From Cercospora beticola (taxonomy: Eukaryota; Ascomycota; Dothideomycetes; Mycosphaerellales; Mycosphaerellaceae): DNA of 64,000 bases. A program made the translations under genes and the position numbers. Position 1 is the stretch's first letter; every line of letters starts with the position of its first letter. Under the pieces are notes generated by a model, which was not told where the DNA came from, searched no databases, and worked only from the letters and a program-made list of their open reading frames with translations. This document shows positions 12,001 to 22,029 of this stretch, piece after piece. The stretch spans positions 4,092,001 through 4,156,000 of the forward strand of contig NC_088939.1 in NCBI RefSeq assembly GCF_033473495.1, read 5' to 3'.

Positions 12001-15000
12001 TCACCTTCTGTGTGGTGCCAATGCCTACCACTGGCCCATCCTATGTGCAAGTTCATACTCGAACGGATTTGTACTCGCCAGAGGCCACGGAGTTGCTTGC
12101 GCATATGTATATCACACTCCTAGAGAGCGTGGTCCGAGAATCCGCTGTCAGCAGTCCGATCGAACGACTTCAGATCTATCCTAGTGCAGGCATCCAGAAA
12201 GCTCTCGACTTTGGAAGCCCCAAGGCTACGACTTTCGATGGTTGGCCATCGACGATCACTGCAAGATTCGACCAAATTGCCAGCGACCATGCGACCACGA
12301 CTGCGATTAGGGATGCTTCTGGCTTTTTGAGCTATTCAGAGCTGTCGATGGTCATCGGACGCTTGTCGAAGCGCCTGTTGCCTCACAAGGGGCAACGAAT
12401 CGCGGTTCTGTGTGAGCCCCAGCGAGAGTGGATCATTGGCATGCTCGCTATCTTCAGGATCGGAGCAACATTCATCTCACTGGACGCAACACTACCTCCT
12501 GCACGACTTGTCGCCATGATCAACGCAAGTGAGGCGAGCATCGTTCTCTGTCATGCTGCCACTAAATCTCTGAGCTCTAAGATCGTCTCCGAATCTGGAT
12601 CCGCAGCTGAGGTTTTGTGCTTCGAAGACATAGATCCGGACGCTAGCGAGGCCGTTGGAGTAGAAAATCTGGAGGACCCTACCAAAGCGTCACTGATACT
12701 CTGCACCAGTGGTACAACAGGTGTTCCCAAAGCTATCCTACTCTCATCACGCGGTTTCCTCAATTTCCTTGGCAACCAAGCCGAGATACATGGCGTGCAA
12801 GAAGGCGAGGTTATCCTGCAAAAGGCGAACTTAGGCTTCGACATGGCTATTGCTGAGGCTCTACTTGCTCTAGCACATGGAGGTACTCTGATCATTGCCC
12901 CGCAAGCGAGTCGTGGAGACCCCGTCGCTTTGACAGACTTGATGGTTCGCGAGAACGTGAGCCTTACTTTCGCCTGTCCTACCGAGTATCTCATGTGGCT
13001 CCATTATAGCAAAGACAAGCTTTCTGACTTGACACGTTGGCGTTTGGCGCATTGTGGTGGAGAAAAGGTGCCCGAGGCTCTTCGCAGGGAAATGCAAAAT
13101 CATCCTTGCAGTCCAGTATTCGCGGATGCGTATGGACCTACTGAAATTTCAATTTGCGTCACAATGGAGCATGACGAAAGAGATGATATCCAGGATCCAA
13201 TGACGCTAGGCGCGACCTCAGTTGGGCGACCTCTTGCCAATGTTGGAGCTTTCATTCTGGATCCTTATGGCCACCTTTGTCCACCTGGTGTTCCCGGAGA
13301 GATTTGCGTCACTGGGCCGGGAGTCGCGCTCGGCTACGTTGATGCTGATGCGACTGCCAGATCGTTCATTGAGAACTTCAAGATTCAAGATGGCAACGGA
13401 TCCACACGTTGTGAAGGAAGAATGTACAGAACTGGAGACCGAGGCGTCTGGAGGGCAAACGGCACCCTTGGCTACCTGGGCAGGATGGTTGACGACACTG
13501 TTGTCAAGATTCGTGGGCAGAGAACCGACCTTACAGATGTTGAGAACGCGATTCTGTCTCATGGTGCTCACATGGTATCCGACGTTGCGGTAACGTTCCA
13601 TCAGGAGAACGATGATACATTCCTCGTCGCCCACGTGGTTCCCAACGAACAGAACGACCAGCTCCCTGCTAATGATGATGGCAATGAGAGTTCGAAGGAC
13701 AACGATGGTGAGCTTGAGGCATCAATGGAGACTTTCATGCAACGTTTGCCCCTGCCACGACACATGAAGCCAAGCCGGGTTGTCGTGCTCCCAAGAATAC
13801 CCATGACTTCCAATGCTAAAATTGATCGTCGAAAGCTGGCTCAGACTCACCTGCCGCCAAGATCTATCATTTCCGATCACGATAGAGGTGCATCCAAGTT
13901 CACAACTCTGAAGGAAGTGGAGCTGCATCTACTATGGAAGCGTGTCCTTGATCGCGCCGACATTCCACGTCGGCCCGATGTGGACTTCTGGGCTATGGGA
14001 GGATCATCGCTGCATCTAGTGAAGCTACAGGCAGCTATCCGCACGGATATGTTTGTCGACTTGTCGATTCGCGATATGTTCATGCATAGCACAATTGGAA
14101 GCATGGCAGAGTTGATTTCCGATCGAATCTCAGACCTGCCTGCTCGAGGAGCAATTAATTGGGACCAGGAGACGAGACTACCTGATGACTTGAAGTTGGC
14201 TTTACGCGCATCGAGTCCAGATCAAACGGCTCCGGCGAACGTTGCGTCATGCAAGGAGGTTCTCCTCACTGGCGCGGACAGCTTTCTGGGTGGCAATATA
14301 CTGCAGTCATTGCTGCGCAACCCATCGATTCGCCGGGTCCACTGCCTTGCTGTGCCGTCTCCGAACAAATTGCCCGCAGGGACTGATGTCTCACGCGTCG
14401 TCATCTACGAGGGCAGTAACCTCCATCAAAAGAACTTCGGACTAAGCGAGGAAACGACCACGAGTCTCCTGGAAAGCGTTGATCGAATCATAATAGCAGG
14501 AAGCCACGGTCATTGCCTACACAACTACGCCTCTCTCCGACAAACGAATGTTGCGAGCACCAGAACTCTCGCAACCTGGGCGTCTCGTCGTCGATTGCCG
14601 ATTCACTTCGTTTCTTCCAATCGAGTGACGCTTCTCGCCAAAGACGCGCACGCCGCGCTTCCACCAGTCAGCGTCAAGACGCATCCCCCGAAGAACGATG
14701 GATCTGAAGGATTGACGGCATCGAAATGGGCAGGCGAGGTCTTCCTCGAAAACCTTGCAGACGAAGCCAGCAAAATCGGAGGCGGTTTCTCCATCACTAT
14801 TCATCGTCCCTGCTCAGTAGTAGGCGATCAAGCACCCTCAGACGATGCTCTCAACTCCATTCTGAGGTTCTCAGCCCTCATGAGCGCGGTTCCGCAAGTG
14901 TCCAAACTACCCGTTGCTGGCTTCTTTGACTTCGCATCAGTGGAGCAAGTTGCCGCAAGCATTGCTGAAGCCGCTGTCCAGAAAGAACAGCCACCACATC

Positions 15001-15236
15001 TCCGCTTCCGCCATCACAGCGGAGGTGTGGAGGTACGGCCGGCCGAGCTGAAAGAATATATGGAGAAGGTGTACGGTAAAGAGTTCGAGGAGCTCGAGCT
15101 CGAGCAATGGATTGTGAAGGCCTCGGAGTTGGGTATTGAGCCTATGATCGCGATTTACTTACGCGCTGTCTTCTCGAGCGGGCAGCAATTGATTTTCCCT
15201 TTCATGGGAACGCCGGCATCAGAAACCGACGCATAG
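3046..15236 (+). CDS. Hybrid PKS-NRPS megasynthase (KS-AT-DH-cMeT-(psiER)-KR-ACP-C-A-T-R*)
   Basis: Two exons, 3046-10823 and 10910-15236, joined by an 86-nt intron, give about 4034 residues, the normal size for fungal PKS-NRPS enzymes. Read across, the junction gives MTHAQARMW, the canonical start of the condensation domain. Visible sites: KS Cys176 (DTACSSS), His315 (EAHGTGT), His362; AT Ser648 (GHSSG); DH His981 and Asp1163 (HPGLLD); cMeT SAM motif near 1435-1445; a degenerate ER region near 1650-2090; KR near 2115-2330; ACP Ser2464; C-domain HHIAMDG 2717-2723; A domain with CTSGTTG from 3191 and Lys3563; T Ser3626; terminal SDR-like domain from TGADSFLGG at 3713. The family builds a methylated, partly reduced polyketide, couples it to an amino acid, and often releases it as a tetramic acid. 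The amino acid cannot be read safely from the A-domain pocket. Unusual: KR Rossmann glycines at 2140 and 2143 are Ser, and Leu3861 replaces the SDR Tyr. Confidence 0.93.
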
Positions 15237-15283
15237 TCTGTCAAGAAGAATAGTGACCATGATTCAACAACCATGCACAACGT

Positions 15284-17278
15284 CTACCAGCTCCCACTCC
15301 TCCTCAACAGAACTTCGCCGCCCTCGGTACTACTGTATCCAGCAACACTCGGCTTCAAAATTCCCTCCTTAACGAGGTCCTGCACAAGCCCGTATATCAT
15401 CCCATCACACCCCTTCGCGGCCATAATGTCAACTGTCACAGGCAAAACTTCCTCATGCTGTGTGATATTACTGTAGTACTTCGCTGAGCCTATAGGCACC
15501 ACGAAATCCGGCCCTCCCCAGAACGGCGACGCGCGACTGATAATGTTCCCGCCCAATGGCACAGTCGGCGGATCTTGATATTCATTCCTGTAGTTGACAG
15601 TGGCTTGAGAACCGACGTAAAGTAGAAGAGAGTCACTGCAGGTCTGTTTGTTTGGCACGAGGACGTGGTCTGAGAACCAATCTGCAAAGAGAGTGCGGTT
15701 GGCATTGGCTTCCTCAACGGCGGTCTCGAGCAAGGAGTCGCCCCAGGTCCATCGGACCAAAGGTGCGGGGTCGATGAACGGACGACGGCCGTCGTGAGCG
15801 GCAGCGTAGTCTGCGAAGAATGGATCGCGGATGAGAGAGGCTTGGCGTTTGGCGATGAGGGTGCCGTAGGTGAGATATGTCAGGTCTGATAGAGTAGTAT
15901 CGAGGTCGCTTGTGACATTCCATGGAGCTTCAATGTTGTATTCTGCAACATCAGCGCCGAGGAAGCCGCTGACTTTGTTCAGAAAGTCCAAAAGTAGATC
16001 ATCGCCGCTGGAAGTTACGTTCTGCGGAAATCCGTATGCTTTGATCTGTTTTGGATAAGAGTGCGAGATGGTGATGTTTGACAAATACAGAGCTTGAGCT
16101 GCTTCGGTCCATAGGATGGGATCTGTTGTTAGAAGACCAGCGGTATCTAGTTCGGGCGCTAGAGGCATCGTGTTCTCCAGCGAGACAAGATCGTGTGATG
16201 GTCGATTGCCGTACAGACCCTGTCTCTGAGATGGGCCACGAACAGATCCGCCTGTGTCGCTACCGAGAGTGAGATCCAGCCAAGGATAAGATGCAGCACC
16301 AGCTCCAAGGCCGGAAGAGGAAGACGAAGGATCTTGATACCCATCACCTCGAGGGTTGAAAGGACTATGATAGTCGACCCAGTCCTGAAGGAGAATACAT
16401 GTCAGAAACCAACTCTATCCCACAAATTGCGTCGGTAACCCATCTATACTTACAGCTGTTGCCTCTTCTCCATTCGCAAATTGAGAAGTAATCATTTTGC
16501 CCACAATGACAGCACCGGCGTCGATAAGTCGTTTCACGGGCGTAGCATGCTCAATAGCCGGGCCATAGAGATGGTACCAGGCACGATTGCCATTTCCAGT
16601 TCGCAGCCCTGCAATATCGTAAATGTCCTTGATGCCAAGACGTACACCTGCGAGAGGTTTTTCGGCAGATTTGGTGTAGTAAAGTCTGGAAGGAACGGCT
16701 ATAGCCAAGGACTGTCCAGGCAGGCTAGCTGGCAGGACATCGAAAGAGCCGTCTCGGTTGGCAATGACTGACTCGGTGAAGGCACCAGCGAAGTCGCTGT
16801 ACAGTCTCCAGGCTTGGTAGACTTGACCTGTGGAAGAGAGAAAGTAGGGCCCGGGAGGTATGATTGTGGCGTTCTTCACGTAGCTGCTGAAAACATGGGT
16901 GGTTGCGTTCGTGGAATTGCTGTATTCGGGAACGCTGTACCCTCGCGGTCGGGGGGCAACGTATTGTAGGTAGATATTGCCGAGGAAGCCATCTGTGAAA
17001 ACGTCGTCTGAGGCCCCGTAATTCGCTATAGCCGCATGCAAGCTTTGACTGGTGAAAGCTGTGTCGTTGACAGTGACCACGGTCAGAGGTGTAAGACCTC
17101 CGGATCTCGCTGCTTCGGCGCGAATAGAGTTGGGTGCGTGAATCAAAGTCACTGGCTCGGCAGGTAGGTAATAATCGATGCCATCTAGGTGAACAGTCTG
17201 ACCCGTGGCCTTGAATTCAAAAGAGTGAACCGGTCGTGATATCAGCGAGAGACCGATCACCGCTAGCGAGAAGAGCAT
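15284..17278 (-). CDS. Secreted amidase-signature family enzyme (GatA-like fold)
   Basis: Two exons on the minus strand, 17278-16454 and 16384-15284, separated by a 69-nt intron, give 641 residues. The first 20 or so residues form a hydrophobic signal peptide ([12 protein letters not shown] then PVHS). The amidase core is clear: [11 protein letters not shown] contains the catalytic Lys, and [12 protein letters not shown] just after the intron contains the cis-Ser and nucleophilic Ser of the Ser-cisSer-Lys triad. At least eight N-glycosylation sequons (NDT, NST, NAT, NIT, NVT, NRT) fit an extracellular protein. The family hydrolyses amide bonds; the substrate is unknown. It faces the PKS-NRPS tail to tail with 47 bp between stop codons. 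That may mean cluster membership or simple adjacency. The start chosen is the ATG that opens the signal peptide; the longer open frame begins with TTG. Confidence 0.85.
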
Positions 17279-18060
17279 TATGAAAAATGCCGGAACCAAC
17301 TGTGTCCATCGTGAGCATGACAGTGGGCATTGACTTTATATCTCAAGCATTGGATGTCATTGACACCAGAGAATCTATTCTATTCTAGTCAGTATCTCCG
17401 CCGGATGGCGAGCTTGAAGGCCACGGGCGTCGGATGCAAGCTACGCATATTTGGCAGAGATAGCATTAATAACAGATCATTCAAGCGCTCAATTACCGCA
17501 GAGGTTCAAAGGCTATCTGTTCTCGATAGCAGCTTGTCGTGGCTGAGCAGCAAATACTCGATGCGCCGCCAGCTCAGCCTATCTCGGCCAGATGGTGACG
17601 ATAAGGATCTTGATGTGGGTCGGTGACATTCGGCGTCTCGGGATGCTAAGAAGAACATGTTACGAGGCAGCGGATTCCTGGCACTCTACAAGCGGCGGCA
17701 TTTAACTTGATACAAGTATGGCGCATGGTTCTATGCGTGCAGCTCAAAATCGGCTTGTGGCGTTCACCAGCACACAGCCGGCCATCTTGCAAATTGCAAA
17801 GACAACAAGTTAAGACAGGGACTTCAAATGGACGTGAACTGAGGCGCTTGCGGTTTGTTGTCGCGATAAAGGTATTTTCTGACCAAGCAAGCGTTGCAAA
17901 CTATCGATCGTTTCGTTGGCGCCAAGTACTGATGAGCTTTAATCTCCAGCGCCAGTGATGAGGATCGCACTTCCCATTCTCAATCCGCGCTCTATGCTGT
18001 AATGTGCGCCAAAAAGTGACGCCTAGCGTTGCCCATCGTTTGCAAATCCGGCCACAGAAT
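17279..18060. other. Intergenic, amidase promoter side
   Basis: About 780 bp upstream of the amidase. Only short frames without coding character occur. I see no repeat or recognised RNA. Confidence 0.5.
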
Positions 18061-18495
18061 TCAAATGTCCATCGAAGTGATCTCCTCAGAGACGCCGATT
18101 TCTTTTGCTTTGACAACCATCTCCACCATCGCCTGGACCTTCACCAGCCTCTCAGGAATGCCTGATGTTGCAAGTTTGATCTTGGTATTGCCTAGCCTAG
18201 TATCCTCGAGATCTGTTTGAGAATGTCTGGCGGATCCTAGGCTCGTATCCAGGACGGGACTGTCCAGTATTGTGCATTGCACAGCGGTGACTCGATGGTT
18301 CCCAGCCGCCACATTCTGTGCGAGAATGTCGGAAATGCTTGCGTGGGCTTTTGTCGATAATGCGGGATAGGCATTAGTGTAGCGTGACCTGCTTGTCGCG
18401 AATGAACGAGTGGTGTGTCTGGCGTTGTTGACAAGTGCTCTGCTGAGCTGCTTCATGCTGGCTTCGACCAGCGAGCACGATGATGTAAATGCCAT
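18061..18495 (-). CDS. Hypothetical protein, 144 residues, possible mitochondrial presequence
   Basis: An uninterrupted ATG-to-stop frame of 144 codons with reasonably fungal codon use. The N-terminal 40 residues are rich in Arg, Ser and Thr and lack acidic residues after position 11 (for example NNARHTTRSFATSRSRY), resembling a mitochondrial targeting peptide. The C-terminal third (VKVQAMVEMVVKAKEIGVSEEI) looks helical. I recognise no family, no catalytic motif and no membrane segment. It lies between the amidase and UTP15 with long spacers on both sides. It may be a small species- or lineage-restricted gene or a chance ORF. Confidence 0.35.
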   Translation of the reverse strand: MAFTSSCSLVEASMKQLSRALVNNARHTTRSFATSRSRYTNAYPALSTKAHASISDILAQNVAAGNHRVTAVQCTILDSPVLDTSLGSARHSQTDLEDTRLGNTKIKLATSGIPERLVKVQAMVEMVVKAKEIGVSEEITSMDI

Positions 18496-19194
18496 TTCGG
18501 ATCACTGGTTGCAATGATCTTCGTCAGAAGAAATGCACATAGAGGCTCTGTCTCAGCGGAAACAGCTGCATGTATAGTGTTTCGACTGCAATCACGAGAT
18601 GGCGAGAGCAACTGCCTCCGATGTGCTCCGCATAAACTCCGACACAGCCGCTGGCCTATGAGCGACATGCAGGGGCATCGCTCCACAACGATGAGGAACA
18701 TGCGGGGGCGGCAGTGAATCAGCGGCAATTGCAGCTCGGAGTATGTGGGTAGAGCCATGAAATCATTATTGAAGCAGAGCGCTCTTTCTTGTTGCGCTGT
18801 CTCTTCTACCTTCCTCAGCTATTCCGGATCCTCAAAGATGGTTGATAGCTCGCCGTCGCTCGAAATGCTCTCTCTCCTTCGCCATTATGCTTGCGATGAA
18901 GTCGAGATAAAACTTCCTGGAGCCTTGGAGACCAGTGGCTTGCTGGAAATATCCCTCGTGCGTGCTTCGCACGTGCTAGCGAGAGCATGCCAGCATCTTT
19001 CTACATGAAGTGCACCGACGTGCGGGAGACTGGCAATTCCACGGCAATATGTGCAATTGTATCTGCCTAAGCAGTGCTGCAGTGTTTCCCCTTTCTGGCG
19101 CGGTTGGGGATTAGCATCAAGCTGTTCAAGGAGGCTCCTGTGTCGTCACCTGCAGCTCGTGTAGTTCGTCCTGAACGGGAGGCAGAGGCTTGTT
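18496..19194. other. Intergenic between hypothetical ORF and UTP15 3' end
   Basis: About 700 bp with only short frames on both strands. No repeat, RNA gene or recognisable coding remnant was seen. Confidence 0.45.
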
Positions 19195-20850
19195 TCAACC
19201 CGACTCGAGCACATCAACCATACCCAATGTGCGGTGAGCAGCTGTGGCCCAATCGGCCGCTTGCCTGACCTTAGCCTTGATTTTGTGTATCAAAGCAACG
19301 ACATCCTTCTCGCTGCCATCATCCATCTGCCAATCGCCAAGCTTGTGACTATAAAGATCCAAGATGACCAGCAGAACATCGTACATCAGATTGATGTATT
19401 GTGGATGACCGACATATCTGTGCACCATGGTCATGATGGGGAGGAGCCGGTATGCCGAACGTTCGGCCAATGCCGTACGCAGTGCACTCCGATGTCTCAA
19501 GACTGTGATCAAGGTCATGAGCTCGTCTCTACTGTGTTGTTTAGAGCCGGACACCGGCAGGATCTCATCCAGTGCTTTCGCATATTCACCTGCACGCAAG
19601 TTCTTTTGCCAGGACTTCAGCTTCTTTTGGCGCGGGCGGTCGTTGCCAGTGATGACAATGTCGGCGCCCTCGCCTTTGAAATCTTTGCCTCGATCGCGCG
19701 CCCGAATGCCCTGTCGCATATCCTTCTTTTTTTGTTTCCGCTCGTATTCGTCCGCCTCGCCTGCCACCAAAGCCGCCATCTTCTTTTCTCTCTCTCGCAC
19801 CTTCGCCTTTTCCGCGCCTGCCAATCGTGTTCGGAGTGACAGCAGGCCGCTTTGAAGTCCGACTGCCAGATGCCTATCGTCTCGTTCGCCATCGCTATTA
19901 GCTGCTCCCGGCACAACCGCCAGACTCAGAATGGGCGACGGGTATTTGAAAGCGGCGACGACCTCCCAGCTGGCGGTGTTGTGCACTTTGACATGGCCAT
20001 CCAACGCTCCGGTCAATATGCGCGTCCCGTTCTGCGCCGAAGAAAGTGCCATGACATCCTTTTGGTGGGAACGAATCACATGCTCAGCCTGTCCCGCTAC
20101 CAGATTGACGATGGAGACTTCATTGCCCGCCGCGACTGCTAGACTTGCGCTGTTGAGGGAGAGTATATCCTCGACCTTGTTGCCAAACTTGAAGGTCAAG
20201 GCCGATCGCCCGCCGTTCTGTCTCGTGTCCCAAATACGCACTGTCTGGTCGTAGCTGCCACTGACGAGCATATTTCCGCCATGGCCTGGCAAGTAGCCGC
20301 CAGTGCGCACATAGTCATCGTGTCCAATTCCAGTCCACTTTGCAGCGTCTTCAGTCAAGTCCCATACGCGCACCGTTCGGTCGTCGCTGCAACTCATCAA
20401 GTCTGTGAGCACGCTTGGGCTCCACCGCACGATATGCACAGGTTGCTTGTGTGCATGCTCGCCCCGCCATTGTCTCAGGATAGCGCGTGATCCTGTATCG
20501 AAGGCCTGTATGATGCCACTGTCGCCTCCCGCAAGCACAATGCGGCCGTCGCGCCTCAGAACACCTGATCGCGCTGTGTCGTCCACGCCGAATCTGCTGA
20601 TTGTCTTGACCAATTTTCTCGTCTTAGTGCTGTACGTCTGTACTCTGCTACCACTCGTGATTGCAAAAGTGTCTGCTTGCGAGCCTGAAGGGTTGTAGTC
20701 GGGAACGGTGATGGACGTGATACCGGCGTTGTGAGGCGATGGGAGCAGAAGCTGATTCTTGAATGTCTTCCAATATGTTGTGTCGACCGTCTCTGGCGCT
20801 GGACCCGGAGCCGATCGTATGGGTGCAACGGGTTTCACCTCGGCGGCCAT
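19195..20850 (-). CDS. UTP15: U3 snoRNP / t-UTP component Utp15 (WD40 repeat protein)
   Basis: A single-exon gene of 551 residues, slightly longer than the yeast protein. The N-terminal part holds a seven-bladed WD40 propeller (roughly residues 60-370), with clear blade ends such as SCSDDRTVRVWD and VSGSYDQTVRIWD. A basic linker (about 370-430) contains runs of Lys, Arg and Glu. The C-terminal 150 residues match the UTP15 C-terminal helical domain (YAKALDEILP, LLPIMTMVHRYVGHPQYI, LLVILDLYSHKLGDW). In the family this protein sits in the t-UTP/UtpA subcomplex of the nucleolar small-subunit processome, needed for pre-18S rRNA processing and linked to rDNA transcription. The ATG at 20850 gives the normal N-terminus including the early YWKTFKNQLLLPSP segment. 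Confidence 0.93.
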   Translation of the reverse strand: MAAEVKPVAPIRSAPGPAPETVDTTYWKTFKNQLLLPSPHNAGITSITVPDYNPSGSQADTFAITSGSRVQTYSTKTRKLVKTISRFGVDDTARSGVLRRDGRIVLAGGDSGIIQAFDTGSRAILRQWRGEHAHKQPVHIVRWSPSVLTDLMSCSDDRTVRVWDLTEDAAKWTGIGHDDYVRTGGYLPGHGGNMLVSGSYDQTVRIWDTRQNGGRSALTFKFGNKVEDILSLNSASLAVAAGNEVSIVNLVAGQAEHVIRSHQKDVMALSSAQNGTRILTGALDGHVKVHNTASWEVVAAFKYPSPILSLAVVPGAANSDGERDDRHLAVGLQSGLLSLRTRLAGAEKAKVREREKKMAALVAGEADEYERKQKKKDMRQGIRARDRGKDFKGEGADIVITGNDRPRQKKLKSWQKNLRAGEYAKALDEILPVSGSKQHSRDELMTLITVLRHRSALRTALAERSAYRLLPIMTMVHRYVGHPQYINLMYDVLLVILDLYSHKLGDWQMDDGSEKDVVALIHKIKAKVRQAADWATAAHRTLGMVDVLESG

Positions 20851-22029
20851 GACTGCTACAACTTGGTATGGTCGTGTGCTATCGCATCATGCAGTTGCAC
20901 AAATCGACGTTCGAAGCTTCCGCTGGCATACTTTTTTGCTAGCGGTTCGGATACCGGCAACGCTAGTCATGCCAGCCCTTCTTGGGCTTGGCAGGGCTCT
21001 CGTCGCGAGATCAAGCGCAACGCGTCCACCTTCACCTTCACCATCCCGTCGTGCAAGTCGCATCGCCACGTCCTACCTGCCGCGATCAACGCCCCATGCA
21101 CCCAGCACTGTGCAGAACTGCGAATGGCGCCGCATGCTGATGCCATTCTTCTGACCGCGCTCGAGCTCAAGCGTGAACTCATGGTGGACAGGTGAAGTTT
21201 TCGTCCTCATCGACCAGCAGTCTCTCCACGGGCAGGGCCCAGACTTATATTCATCAGCGGTCCAGCCTAGACTATCCGCAGGTCCGATCTTTCCGATAGC
21301 CACTGAAGGCTTTTCGGCTAGAGCGAGTCTGCTGGCAGCATGCGAATATGGCAAGCACCACGCGTGGCAAAGCGTTCACTTGCGCGAACCGCAACAATTC
21401 ACAGATCGTATGAGACCTGCATCCTATATGCGGCATCGTCAGGCCTGGCTCGGGGTCGTAGACTCGCGCAGACCACGCTGAGGAATGACTGTGCACTCTG
21501 GAATGCGTGTGTTGGCCGCTGCAACAACCGGAATTCTGGTCCGCTGTGCGCCGACACGGCTAGTATTGCCAGCAGCAGCCGTCGATGGTCATTTGATGGT
21601 CTTGGACCATGCTTTTCGGTGCTGAAATCTGTCGGCGATTTCTGAGATACCTGAGCGGTCTTGTTGATGCAACGTGAGCTGTGCTAACGTGACCAGAGAT
21701 CTGACAGCAGCACGGAAAACACTGTGAGCACGCTTAGAGATGCCACTGCCCGCAATGCTATCTCGCGTGGATTCCTGAATACGGAAAGAAGACAGCACAA
21801 ATTCCTGCCGAACTACCAAATAACAGTCCATCTGCATTCCTGAGCGAGCGCGCTACCGCACCCAGCAACACGGTCTGTTTTGCGCAAGGCGCAAATATAC
21901 ATACACCTTTTCGATATGAGTTCCACCGTCAACCACCTCTTGTTGGCCGTTGTCGCGTGTGCGCCTTGGTCAGAGTCTCTCGTTTACTCACCTCACCTTC
22001 GTTTTGTTTCTTGGTTCCTCTAGCACGCC
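20851..22029. other. Intergenic, divergent promoter region of UTP15 and the collagen-like gene
   Basis: About 1.2 kb between two divergent starts. Several overlapping frames up to about 150 codons occur on both strands (for example 20731-21195 plus), but they overlap each other, resemble no family and lack consistent coding signal. A TATA-like AAATATACAT lies near 21892, about 140 bp before the collagen-like ATG. Confidence 0.45.
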
